From: Streptomyces sp. NBC_00663
GTDB taxonomy: Bacteria > Actinomycetota > Actinomycetes > Streptomycetales > Streptomycetaceae
Assembly (NCBI RefSeq): GCF_036226885.1
Contig: NZ_CP109027.1
Span: 5,952,001 to 6,016,000, forward strand
Length of the DNA: 64,000 bases
Direction of reading: 5' to 3'
A program made the position numbers and the translations under genes. Positions 8,282 through 15,836 of the stretch are shown piece by piece; position 1 is the stretch's first letter; each line of letters starts with the position of its first letter. The notes under the pieces are model-generated. The model was not told the origin of the DNA. It searched no databases and was given only the letters and a program-made list of their open reading frames with translations.

Positions 8282-8400
8282 CCCCTGCTGGTCATCGTGT
8301 AGTTGCGCGCATCCGACGAGTCTTGATGCATGAACATCACAGACCCCGGCGACCGTGCGACCGGTCCCGGGGTTGGCCGACTACACAGGAAGCCGACGCG

Positions 8401-9006
8401 ATGAAGCGTACGCACACCGAGGTCTCCGCCGGAACCCGCCTACTTCCCGACGGCGCAGGCCTCGTGCCGAGCCCCACGGTGGTTGTGGCCACCTCCGACC
8501 GGCAGCAGGCGACCGAGCAGTGGCTGCTGTCCACGCACCCGACGCCCGACGTGCCCCGTCAGGAGTGGACCGACCATGGCGTGGCGCTGCTGCCTCTGGG
8601 CACGCTCTTCTCGGCCGTACGGATTCCCGCCCACCTGGTGCTCGCCCTGACCGGCGGTGAGGAGATGCCCTCGCCGCGTCTCGACGTCTTCCTCGACGAG
8701 GCCCTCGGCGGAGGCCCGGTCATCTGTGACCCACAGGGCCGCCGCTTCTACGCGCTCGTGCCCGCCAGCATGCCGGCGAAATGGCATCGGGCCCTACAGG
8801 TCCTGAGCGCCATGGGCGTCGATCTCCTGGGACGCAACTCGTACCTCGGCGTGCCCAAGGTGGATGCGGTCGAGCTCAACCCCGTGGCCTGGAAGTCCTA
8901 CTGGTCGGTGCCCATGCCCTCGATGGCCATGCTGTGCGAGCCGTACGCAGTCGTCCAACTGATCGCCGCTGGACAGGACCGTATTGAGGGCGACCCGCAG
9001 GCCTGA
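8401..9006 (+). CDS. Conserved hypothetical protein next to XRE/TPR regulator
   Basis: A 201-residue protein from ATG 8401, with a weak AGGA about 11 bases upstream. No signal peptide or membrane helix. The layout (HGVALLPLGTLFSA, GGGPVICDPQGRRFYALVP, MGVDLLGRNSYLGVPKVDAV) loosely recalls the N-terminal prim-pol family, with the polymerase acidic residues not visible. Such genes often lie beside XRE/TPR regulators in Streptomyces genomes. It is transcribed away from the regulator, and a terminator-like hairpin follows at 9040. I do not assign a function. Confidence 0.55.
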   Translation: MKRTHTEVSAGTRLLPDGAGLVPSPTVVVATSDRQQATEQWLLSTHPTPDVPRQEWTDHGVALLPLGTLFSAVRIPAHLVLALTGGEEMPSPRLDVFLDEALGGGPVICDPQGRRFYALVPASMPAKWHRALQVLSAMGVDLLGRNSYLGVPKVDAVELNPVAWKSYWSVPMPSMAMLCEPYAVVQLIAAGQDRIEGDPQA

Positions 9007-9039
9007 GTGGCTGCGCCGCGCCGGGCCGCAACCAGAACT

Positions 9040-9084
9040 CCCGTCCCGTCGAAGGTTGCAAAGTCCTTCGACGGGACGGGTTCC
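9040..9084 (+). terminator. Perfect 16-bp hairpin after gene 8401-9006
   Basis: Bases 9040-9055 pair perfectly with 9065-9080 around a 9-nt loop; TTCC follows. Without a T run it could be a terminator or a stabilising element. The right arm's motif GACGGGACGG is repeated again at about 9099, so a second, weaker pairing is possible. Confidence 0.6.
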
Positions 9085-9149
9085 AAGACGTCGCCTTCCC
9101 CGACGGGACGGTGGCGAGCACGATGAAGTCACGACACAGGGAGAACACC

Positions 9150-9287
9150 TTGAGGGCAGATCTGATCTACCGAGTGGCCGTGGGCGGGGAAGGCGGCGGG
9201 GACGGCGGCGACGGGCTGCCGGGTGAGCCGTGGCCCGGCCCGACCGATCCTCCCTCCCCCGACGGTGGGCCGAAGGTCTTCGGCTGA
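9150..9287 (+). CDS. Tiny Asp/Gly/Pro-rich ORF in front of PIMT-like methyltransferase, possible RiPP precursor
   Basis: An ORF of 45 codons from TTG 9150, with AGGGAG seven bases upstream; an in-frame ATG at 9123 without a good site would give 54. Seen: LRADLIYRVAV, then a G/D-rich stretch (GGEGGGDGGDGLPG), then a P/D-rich end (DPPSPDGGPKVFG). It ends one base before the methyltransferase ATG, so the two are coupled. Known: imiditides and related RiPPs are made by PIMT homologues acting on Asp residues of a neighbouring precursor. Inference: this could be such a substrate. It could also be a spurious GC-rich frame. Confidence 0.4.
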   Translation: MRADLIYRVAVGGEGGGDGGDGLPGEPWPGPTDPPSPDGGPKVFG

Positions 9288-9288
9288 C

Positions 9289-10458
9289 ATGACGTTCACC
9301 GGACTACAGGAGGGGCGGTCCGACCTGGGCCGCCACCTCCTCGAGCGCAAGGCCATGACCTCCGACTGGATCCCCGTGTTCGCGGCTGTGCCGCGCGCCG
9401 AGTTCCTGCCCGACGTGATGTGGCCGTACGACATGGACACCGGCACACACGTCACCGTGGACCGGCGCCGAGACCCGGACCTGTGGGCCAAGTACGCCGA
9501 CGCCGACGTACCGATCGTGACCCAATGGGACGACGGCAAGAGCGATGGGCCTGGAGAGGTGCCGACGTCCTCGGCGTCCATGCCGTCGGTCGTGTTCCGC
9601 ATGCTCCGGGACCTGGATGTGCAGAGCGGCGACCGCGTCCTGGAGGTCGGCACCGGCACCGGATGGAACGCGGCGCTGCTCGCCGAACGGCTCGGCCACG
9701 GCAACGTGACCAGCATGGAGATCGATCCCGTCGTAGCCGCGGCCGCGCGCGAACGGCTCATGCGATCCGGCCGGCCCGTCCTCGTGCTGGCCCGGGACGG
9801 GGCGGAAGGCGACGCGTCGGGAGCACCGTACGACCGGCTGATCGTCACTGCCGGGATCCGCAGCGTGCCGCCGGCCTGGCTCGCGCAGACCCGGCCCGGC
9901 GGCCGCATCGTGGCCCCGTGGGGCACCCACTACGGCAACGAGGACGCCATCGTGCGCCTGGACGTCGACGAGGACGGCGCGAGCGCTTCGGGCCGGTTCA
10001 CCGGGCCGGTGGAGTTCATGAAGTTGCGCTCGCAGCGGCTGCCGTTCGTCGGACACACGGTCTACGTGCCGGACGGAGTGAGCGGGGCCGACCGTTCCAC
10101 GACGGGCGTCACCGAGGAGCAGCTGCTCGGCGACGGGCGGTTCGCCGCCGCCTCCTTCGCTGTCGGCCTGCGCGTGCGGGACTGCCACCACCAGGCCGCC
10201 GCCGCGCGTGACGGTGCGCGGCCGGTGTGGTTCTACGGCCTGGCCGACAAGTCGTGGGCGTGTGTCATGTTCCGCGACGGCCAGGACGAGGCCTCGGTCT
10301 GGCAGTCCGGACCCCGCAGGCTGTGGGACGAGGTGGCCGCCGCCCTGGCCTGGTGGCGGGCAGCTGGTGAACCGGGTATCGAGCGGTTCGGCCTGACCGT
10401 GACCGCTGACAGTCAGCACGCATGGCTCGACCGTCCCTCGGAGGCCTGGCAGGTCTGA
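9289..10458 (+). CDS. PIMT-like (protein-L-isoaspartate O-methyltransferase family) SAM methyltransferase
   Basis: A 389-residue protein from ATG 9289. Residues about 90-120 carry the SAM loop (VLEVGTGTGWNAALLAERLG), a PCMT-family motif; other PCMT marks follow (GNVTSMEIDP, DRLIVTAGIRSVPPAWLAQ, RPGGRIVAPWG). The N-terminal 80 residues and the C-terminal 150 exceed a normal housekeeping PCMT (about 210-230), as in the RiPP-associated relatives that modify Asp side chains of peptide substrates. No ATP-grasp gene is visible nearby, so the ATP-grasp RiPP type is not supported. Its gene follows a tiny Asp-rich ORF and precedes a hairpin at 10521, at the edge of the prophage. Confidence 0.75.
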   Translation: MTFTGLQEGRSDLGRHLLERKAMTSDWIPVFAAVPRAEFLPDVMWPYDMDTGTHVTVDRRRDPDLWAKYADADVPIVTQWDDGKSDGPGEVPTSSASMPSVVFRMLRDLDVQSGDRVLEVGTGTGWNAALLAERLGHGNVTSMEIDPVVAAAARERLMRSGRPVLVLARDGAEGDASGAPYDRLIVTAGIRSVPPAWLAQTRPGGRIVAPWGTHYGNEDAIVRLDVDEDGASASGRFTGPVEFMKLRSQRLPFVGHTVYVPDGVSGADRSTTGVTEEQLLGDGRFAAASFAVGLRVRDCHHQAAAARDGARPVWFYGLADKSWACVMFRDGQDEASVWQSGPRRLWDEVAAALAWWRAAGEPGIERFGLTVTADSQHAWLDRPSEAWQV

Positions 10459-10520
10459 GAGGCAGAGCCCCAAGATCCCCGTTGCCGGCCTGCGGCCAGT
10501 GCGCCGTCAGCGGGACAAGC

Positions 10521-10569
10521 GCGGCCGCTCCCGGGGAGTTCCCCCTTCGGGGGCGGCCGCTCGCATTTT
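10521..10569 (+). terminator. Hairpin at the prophage edge
   Basis: A 13-bp stem (10521-10533 with 10548-10560, one mismatch) around a 14-nt loop is followed by TCGCATTTT. It likely ends the methyltransferase transcript and separates the element from the MFS gene. Confidence 0.6.
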
Positions 10570-10590
10570 GTGGCTCAAACCGACTATGGG
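10560..10590. other. Probable right attachment junction (attR) in the MFS gene
   Basis: Inference: the last phage-like hairpin ends at 10560, and the MFS homology seems to begin at about 10,580 with PTMGTAMPVAAREL, a stretch that I would expect in or just after the first membrane helix of this transporter family. Insertion into the MFS gene would explain both. No core duplication can be shown because the left junction is not in the window. It is not at a tRNA gene. Confidence 0.4.
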
Positions 10591-11884
10591 GACGGCGATG
10601 CCCGTGGCGGCGCGGGAGCTGGACGGGCTGTCGCTGTACGCCTTCGCGTTCTCGGGGTACTTCACGACCTCCCTCTTCGGGATGGTGCTGTCCGGGCAGT
10701 GGTCCGACCGGCGTGGTCCGCTCGGCCCGCTGACCACCGGCATCGCCTCCTTCGCGGCCGGGCTGATGCTCTCCGGGACCGCGGGGGCGATGTGGCTGTT
10801 CATCCTCGGGCGGGCGGTGCAGGGGTTCGGCGGCGGGCTGGTCATCGTCGCGCTGTACGTCGTCGTGGGACGGGCCTACCCGGAGCGGCTGCGGCCCGCG
10901 ATCATGGCCGCCTTCGCCGCGGGCTGGGTCGTACCGTCGATCGTCGGGCCGCTCGCCGCGGGCGCGGTGACCGAGCATCTGGGATGGCGGTGGGTGTTCG
11001 TCGGGATCCCGGTGCTGGTCGTCTTCCCGCTGGCGCTCGCGCTGCCGCAGATACGACGGCGGGCCGGGGGACCGGTCGACGACTCCGCCCGTACCGTCTC
11101 CGTCGACCGGCGCCGTATCCGTCTCGCCCTCGGCATCTCGCTGGGCGCGGGCCTTCTTCAGTACGCCGCCCAGGATCTGCGGTGGCTCTCACTGGTCCCG
11201 GCCGTCGCGGGCGCCGCGCTGCTCGTGCCGGCCGTGCTCGGGCTGCTGCCCCGCGGCACCTACCGTGCCGCCCGCGGGCTGCCCTCCGTCGTGCTGCTGC
11301 GCGGTGTCGCGGCGGGCTCCTTCATCGCAGCGGAGTCCTTCGTGCCGCTGATGCTGGTCACCCAGCGGGGACTGTCGCCGACGCTCGCCGGGTTCTCGCT
11401 CGCGGCGGGCGGGGTGACGTGGGCGCTGGGGTCGTGGGTGCAGTCGCGGGCGCGGGTGGAGCGGTACCGGGAGCGGCTGATGACGGCCGGGATGGTGCTG
11501 GTGGCCGCGGCGATCGCCGCCGCGCCGAGCGTGCTGATCGACTCGGTGCCGGCCTGGACGGTCGCCGTCGCGTGGGCGTTCGGGTGCTTCGGCATGGGCC
11601 TGGTGATCTCCTCGACCAGCGTGCTCCTGCTGCACCTCTCCGCCCCCGAGGAGGCCGGCACCAACTCCGCGTCCCTCCAGATCTCCGACGCCCTGGCCAA
11701 TGTCGTCCTGCTGGCGGCGGGCGGCGCCGCGTTCGCTGCGCTGGGCGGCGGCACGGTGAGCCACGCGGCGACGCAGGCGTCCGGCACCGGCTCCCATCCG
11801 GCCGCGTTCGCGGCGGTGTTCCTGCCGATGGCGGGGGTGGCGTTGGTGGGGGCGTGGGTGACGAGGCGGTTGCGGGAGCGGTGA
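10568..11884 (+). CDS. MFS drug-type transporter, apparently lacking its first helix
   Basis: The frame runs from before 10,499; the first plausible starts after the hairpin are TTG 10568 and ATG 10586, neither with a Shine-Dalgarno. Residues after PTMGTAMPVAAREL show further hydrophobic helices: LYAFAFSGYFTTSLFGMVLS, GRAVQGFGGGLVIVALYVVV, WRWVFVGIPVLVVFPLALA and others, about 11 in all. The motif GQWSDRRGPLGPL is the MFS loop 2-3 signature (G-x-x-x-D-R-x-G). An N-terminal helix seems to be missing, as expected if a prophage entered the gene. It could still be a shortened protein or a pseudogene; transporter function is doubtful. Confidence 0.65.
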   Translation: MWLKPTMGTAMPVAARELDGLSLYAFAFSGYFTTSLFGMVLSGQWSDRRGPLGPLTTGIASFAAGLMLSGTAGAMWLFILGRAVQGFGGGLVIVALYVVVGRAYPERLRPAIMAAFAAGWVVPSIVGPLAAGAVTEHLGWRWVFVGIPVLVVFPLALALPQIRRRAGGPVDDSARTVSVDRRRIRLALGISLGAGLLQYAAQDLRWLSLVPAVAGAALLVPAVLGLLPRGTYRAARGLPSVVLLRGVAAGSFIAAESFVPLMLVTQRGLSPTLAGFSLAAGGVTWALGSWVQSRARVERYRERLMTAGMVLVAAAIAAAPSVLIDSVPAWTVAVAWAFGCFGMGLVISSTSVLLLHLSAPEEAGTNSASLQISDALANVVLLAAGGAAFAALGGGTVSHAATQASGTGSHPAAFAAVFLPMAGVALVGAWVTRRLRER

Positions 11885-11932
11885 AAGGTAATCCGGTCGA
11901 GGCGGGCTGATCAGGGGCGCTAGTTTTCCGGC

Positions 11933-12133
11933 ATGGACGAGCTGACCCTTCACCTCCCGGCCGGCCTGCGGCAGGAGCTCGACGACCTCGCCGACGCCAC
12001 CGGCCGCCGCCCGGAGGACATCGCGCTGGACGCCGTACTGCATCGGGTGGCCGAGGAGGCGTCACCGGTGCGGATGCGGGCCGGGGTGCTGGCCCTCGCC
12101 CACGCCGACCTGCTGCGAAGGCTCGGCGAATGA
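11933..12133 (+). CDS. Antitoxin-like small protein paired with Doc-type toxin
   Basis: A 66-residue protein starting at ATG 11933, six bases after a TAGTTT hexamer at 11921 (leaderless promoter shape). The sequence begins with a beta strand (DELTLHLPAG) and continues with two helices (LRQELDDLADATGRRPEDIA and ALDAVLHRVAEEASPV), which is the ribbon-helix-helix layout of CopG-type antitoxins. Its stop overlaps the Doc-like gene by ATGA. It is likely to bind the toxin and to repress its own promoter. Confidence 0.65.
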   Translation: MDELTLHLPAGLRQELDDLADATGRRPEDIALDAVLHRVAEEASPVRMRAGVLALAHADLLRRLGE

Positions 12134-12504
12134 CCAGGCACCTCACCGTCGCGGAAGTCGAGCAGATCGCCCGGATCGCCTTCGGCGGCCGGGCTCCGGA
12201 GGCCCGGGACCCCGGGCTGTTCGCCTCCGCCGTGCGTCGGCCGCGTGCCCGTATGTTCGGCACGCAGGCCTACGACGACCTGTACGAGCAGGCCGCCGCC
12301 CTCCTGCACGCCCTCGCCGCGAACCACCCGCTCGTCGACGGCAACAAGCGGACGGCCTGGCTCGCCGCCGCGGTCTTCCTCGGCGTCAACGGGGTCGATC
12401 TGACGGCCTGCGACCAGGACACCGTGTATGACCTGGTCATCGATGTGGCCTCCGGGGCGGAGAGCGACATCCCGGTGATCGCGGGACGGCTGCGGCAGCT
12501 GTGA
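12130..12504 (+). CDS. doc: Doc/Fic-type toxin
   Basis: A 124-residue protein of usual Doc length, coupled to the antitoxin by an ATGA overlap. The Fic/Doc signature is present at about residues 70-80 as NHPLVDGNKRTAW (family consensus HPFxDGNKR; here Leu replaces Phe). Known: Doc phosphorylates elongation factor Tu, while other Fic proteins transfer AMP. The pair sits next to the presumed prophage end but on the chromosomal side. Target is not read from sequence. Confidence 0.8.
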   Translation: MTRHLTVAEVEQIARIAFGGRAPEARDPGLFASAVRRPRARMFGTQAYDDLYEQAAALLHALAANHPLVDGNKRTAWLAAAVFLGVNGVDLTACDQDTVYDLVIDVASGAESDIPVIAGRLRQL

Positions 12505-12610
12505 CCTCGGTCCCACCCACGGGCGACCCGGCCCCGTCCGGACGTTGACGGTGTCGGGGCGCCGGTAAGGTGACCCGGTCGTCATACGCACCGGACCCCC
12601 TACGGAGACC

Positions 12611-14407
12611 GTGACTACCACCGCCGCCTCCACCACGTCCCACCATCTGTCTCCCGCCTTCCCCGGCCGCGCCCCCTGGGGCACCGCCAGCAAGCTGCGT
12701 GCCTGGCAGCAGGGGGCGATGGAGAAGTACGTCCAGGAGCAGCCGCGCGACTTTCTCGCCGTCGCCACCCCCGGCGCCGGCAAGACCACCTTCGCGCTGA
12801 CGCTCGCCTCCTGGCTGCTGCACCACCATGTCGTGCAGCAGGTGACCGTGGTCGCGCCGACCGAGCATCTGAAGAAGCAGTGGGCGGAAGCGGCCGCGCG
12901 GATAGGGATCAAGCTCGATCCCGAGTACAGCGCGGGCCCGCTCGGCAAGGACTACCACGGCGTCGCCGTGACGTACGCCGGTGTCGGTGTACGGCCGATG
13001 CTGCACCGCAACCGCGTCGAGCAGCGCAAGACCCTCGTGATCCTGGACGAGATCCATCACGCGGGTGACTCCAAGTCCTGGGGCGAGGCCTGCCTCGAGG
13101 CGTTCGAGCCCGCCACGCGCCGCCTCGCCCTCACCGGCACGCCCTTCCGCTCCGACACCAACCCGATCCCCTTCGTGACCTACGAGGAGGACAACGCGGG
13201 CATCCGGCGGTCGGCCGCCGACTACACCTACGGGTACGGCAACGCGCTCGCCGACCATGTCGTCCGCCCGGTGATCTTCCTGTCCTACAGCGGCAACATG
13301 CGCTGGCGCACCAAGGCGGGGGACGAGATCGCGGCCCGTCTGGGCGAGCCCATGACCAAGGACGCGATCAGCCAGGCCTGGCGTACGGCGCTCGATCCGC
13401 GCGGTGAGTGGATGCCGAGCGTGCTGCGCGCCGCCGACCAGCGGCTCACCGAGGTCAGGAAGGCCATCCCGGACGCGGGCGCGCTCGTCATCGCCTCCGA
13501 CCAGGACTCCGCCCGCGCCTACGCCAAGCTGATCCGCGAGATCACGGGGAACAAGGCGACCCTCGTACTCTCCGACGAAGCCGCCGCGTCCAAGCGCATC
13601 GACGACTTCAGCGAGAGCAACGACCGCTGGATGGTCGCCGTACGCATGGTGTCGGAAGGCGTCGACGTCCCGCGGCTCGCCGTCGGCGTGTACGCCACCA
13701 CCATCTCCACGCCCCTCTTCTTCGCCCAGGCCGTGGGCCGCTTCGTGCGTTCGCGGCGCCGCGGCGAGACCGCCTCCGTCTTCCTCCCGACCGTGCCCGA
13801 CCTCCTCACCTTCGCCAACGAGATGGAGGTGGAACGGGACCACGCCCTCGACAAGCCGAAGAAGGAGGGCGAGGAGGACCCGTACGCCGAGTCCGAGAAG
13901 GAGATGGAGGAGGCGAACAAGGAGCAGGACGAGGACACCGGCGAGCAGGAGCAGTTCTCCTTCGAGGCGCTGGAGTCCGAGGCCGTCTTCGACCGGGTGC
14001 TGTACGACGGCGCCGAGTTCGGTATGCAGGCCCATCCGGGCAGCGAGGAGGAGCAGGACTACCTCGGGATCCCCGGGCTCCTCGAACCCGACCAGGTGCA
14101 GCTGCTGCTCCAGAAGCGGCAGGCCCGGCAGATCGCGCACAGCCGCAAGAAGCCGGACAGCGAGGCGGACCTCCTCGAACTGCCCGCCGAGCGGCGGCCC
14201 GTCGTCTCGCACAAGGAGATGATGGAGCTGCGCAAGCAGCTCAACACCATGGTCAGCGCGTACGTCCACCAGAGCGGCAAGCCGCACGGGGTCATCCACA
14301 CCGAGCTGCGCCGGCTGTGCGGCGGCCCGCCGAGCGCGGAGGCCACCGCCGGGCAGCTGCGGCAGCGCATCGCCAAGGTGCAGGAGTGGGCCACCCGGAT
14401 GCGCTGA
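12611..14407 (+). CDS. DExH-box helicase (superfamily 2) with an acidic insertion
   Basis: A 598-residue protein from GTG 12611. Motif I is ATPGAGKTTF (about residues 56-65), motif II is DEIHHAGDS, the TGTPFRSD motif III-like segment follows, and motif VI is VGRFVRSRRRGE near residue 377. Around residues 415-450 lies a very acidic, low-complexity stretch (KKEGEEDPYAESEKEMEE). The last 100 residues are helical and basic. It is a soluble, SF2 ATP-dependent nucleic-acid translocase; substrate is unknown. It stands alone, with no nuclease partner next to it. Confidence 0.85.
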   Translation: MTTTAASTTSHHLSPAFPGRAPWGTASKLRAWQQGAMEKYVQEQPRDFLAVATPGAGKTTFALTLASWLLHHHVVQQVTVVAPTEHLKKQWAEAAARIGIKLDPEYSAGPLGKDYHGVAVTYAGVGVRPMLHRNRVEQRKTLVILDEIHHAGDSKSWGEACLEAFEPATRRLALTGTPFRSDTNPIPFVTYEEDNAGIRRSAADYTYGYGNALADHVVRPVIFLSYSGNMRWRTKAGDEIAARLGEPMTKDAISQAWRTALDPRGEWMPSVLRAADQRLTEVRKAIPDAGALVIASDQDSARAYAKLIREITGNKATLVLSDEAAASKRIDDFSESNDRWMVAVRMVSEGVDVPRLAVGVYATTISTPLFFAQAVGRFVRSRRRGETASVFLPTVPDLLTFANEMEVERDHALDKPKKEGEEDPYAESEKEMEEANKEQDEDTGEQEQFSFEALESEAVFDRVLYDGAEFGMQAHPGSEEEQDYLGIPGLLEPDQVQLLLQKRQARQIAHSRKKPDSEADLLELPAERRPVVSHKEMMELRKQLNTMVSAYVHQSGKPHGVIHTELRRLCGGPPSAEATAGQLRQRIAKVQEWATRMR

Positions 14408-14730
14408 GGCCGGGGGCGCGGGGCGTGTCAGTTGCTGTGCTCGCAGGATGTTGTGCGCCGTACGTATCAGGACAAACGGAGTAGTCCGTACCGGCCACTG
14501 CCCGGATTCTGGACGGAGCCTTCCGCTCAGCGAACCGGCTTCGCTAATGTCCCGCTACGCACACGCCCCGTGGCAGCGCCGCCGCGGAGCGCAGCCGTGA
14601 AGCGACGCGGCCCGGTACGCATGCCGGGCCGCCGGCCGATCGGCGGCCTCTGACGCGCGTCACCGACGGGACTCGATGACGCATCTTCGCGGCAGGGTCG
14701 CCGACCTCACCACTTGGAGGAGTGGGCGTC
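14408..14730. other. Intergenic region between helicase and IclR genes
   Basis: 323 bases without a convincing gene. It holds two hairpin-forming repeats, a perfect 8-bp one at 14608-14631 and GCCGCCG/CGGCGGC at about 14630-14647, which could terminate the helicase transcript. The GGAGGAG before the IclR start is at 14715-14721. No coding frame with a start site is convincing. Confidence 0.6.
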
Positions 14731-15372
14731 GTGACCGCGGAGACCTCTCAGACGCTCGACCGAGGACTACGGGTCCTCAAGCTGCTGGCCGATACGGACC
14801 ACGGGCTGACCGTCACCGAGCTATCCAACAAACTGGGTGTAAACCGGACCGTCGTGTACCGGTTGCTCGCCACCCTCGAACAGCATGCTCTCGTACGGCG
14901 TGACCTGGGCGGACGTGCCCGGGTCGGCCTCGGGGTGCTGCGCCTCGGCCGCCAGGTGCATCCGCTGGTGCGCGAGGCCGCGTTGCCGGCCCTGCGTTCC
15001 CTCGCCGAGGACATAGGGGCCACGGCCCATCTCACGCTGGTGGACGGAGCGGAGGCGCTCGCCGTCGCCGTGGTCGAACCGACGTGGACCGACTATCACG
15101 TGGCCTATCGCGCCGGGTTCCGGCATCCCCTGGACCGGGGTGCCGCGGGCCGGGCGATCCTGTCCGCACGCACCCAGCCACCCGCTGAGCCCGGGTACAC
15201 CCTCACCCACGGCGAACTGGAGGCGGGGGCCAGCGGCGCCGCCGCGCCCCTGCTCGGGGTCACGGGCGTGGAAGGCAGCGTGGGTGTGGTGATGCTGGCG
15301 GACGCGGTCCCCGAGCGGGTCGGGCCACGCGTGATGGACGCGGCACGGGAGGTGGCGGAGGCGTTGCGCTGA
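14731..15372 (+). CDS. IclR-family transcriptional regulator
   Basis: A 213-residue protein; GTG 14731 is chosen because GGAGGAG lies nine bases upstream, whereas GTG 14722 directly touches it. The N-terminal winged helix (LTVTELSNKLGVNRTVVYRL) and the C-terminal effector domain (GATAHLTLVDGAEALAVAVV, DRGAAGRAIL) match IclR regulators, though at 213 residues it is shorter than the usual 250. No clear target is next to it; a repeat array follows. It could act on the flanking genes or elsewhere. Confidence 0.85.
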   Translation: MTAETSQTLDRGLRVLKLLADTDHGLTVTELSNKLGVNRTVVYRLLATLEQHALVRRDLGGRARVGLGVLRLGRQVHPLVREAALPALRSLAEDIGATAHLTLVDGAEALAVAVVEPTWTDYHVAYRAGFRHPLDRGAAGRAILSARTQPPAEPGYTLTHGELEAGASGAAAPLLGVTGVEGSVGVVMLADAVPERVGPRVMDAAREVAEALR

Positions 15373-15439
15373 GCGGCCGGCCGGGGTGACCGGGGCGCGT
15401 ATGAGGCGGCCGGGGCGATCGGGCCGCGTCCGCGATGAG

Positions 15440-15789
15440 CGGGATGGCCCTCGGCCACCCCGCTCACGGGATGGCGGTCGGTCAGCCTGTTCACGGGATG
15501 GCGGTCGGTCAGCCTGTTCAGGGGATGGCGGTCGGTCAGCCTGTTCAGGGGATGGCGGTCGGTCAGCCTGTTCAGGGGATGGCGGTCGGTCAGCCTGTTC
15601 AGGGGATGGCGGTCGGTCAGCCTGTTCAGGGGATGGCGGTCGGTCAGCCTGTTCAGGGGATGGCGGTCGGTCAGCCTGTTCACGGGATGGTCGTCGGTCA
15701 GCCTGCTCACAGGATGGCCCTCGGCCACCCCGCTCACCGGACGGCCGTCGGTCTGCCTGCTCACCGGATCGTCGTCGGTCACCTCGTGC
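15440..15789. repeat. Thirteen-unit 27-bp tandem repeat (minisatellite)
   Basis: Units start at 15440, 15467, 15494, 15521 and every 27 bases to 15764. Eight consecutive central units (15467-15682) match GGATGGCGGTCGGTCAGCCT almost without change; they vary mainly at one base (C or G at the unit start). The first and eleventh units share a variant reading GCCCTCGGCCACCCCGCTCA, and the last three are more diverged. There is no spacer between units, so it is not a CRISPR. 27 is a multiple of three, so several frames stay open, but no Shine-Dalgarno precedes them. Confidence 0.9.
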
Positions 15790-15836
15790 CGCCACCGGCT
15801 CCTGGCCGGAAGTGGTCGTCACGTTAGATTGATCCC

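Larger units (their letters stand above)
1..10567. mobile_element. Right arm of a prophage or phage-derived island (left end outside window)
   Basis: Seen: a compact plus-strand run of tail, tail-fibre, endolysin and holin-like genes with 4-nt or shorter overlaps, closed by a perfect 17-bp hairpin at 6195-6234. It is followed by regulator and accessory genes not typical of the core chromosome, then by an MFS gene that seems to lack its 5' end. Known: in actinobacterial siphoviruses the order tail, fibre, lysin, holin is usual and the prophage ends carry accessory cargo. Inference: the element continues upstream, where the integrase and head genes would lie, and its right boundary is between the hairpin at 10521-10560 and the MFS coding sequence at about 10,580. 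Confidence 0.75.

Noticed and set aside
9289..10458. Methyltransferase of the FxLD lanthipeptide or ATP-grasp RiPP systems
   Set aside because: No FxLD precursor motif, lanthionine synthetase or ATP-grasp gene is visible next to it.
15440..15789. CRISPR array
   Set aside because: Units of 27 bp follow each other without spacers and no cas genes are near; it is a tandem minisatellite.
15435..15827. A 130-residue repeat protein (G-M-A-V-G-Q-P-V-Q units)
   Set aside because: The frame is kept open only by the 27-bp repeat; no Shine-Dalgarno, other frames are open as well, and both strands can be read.
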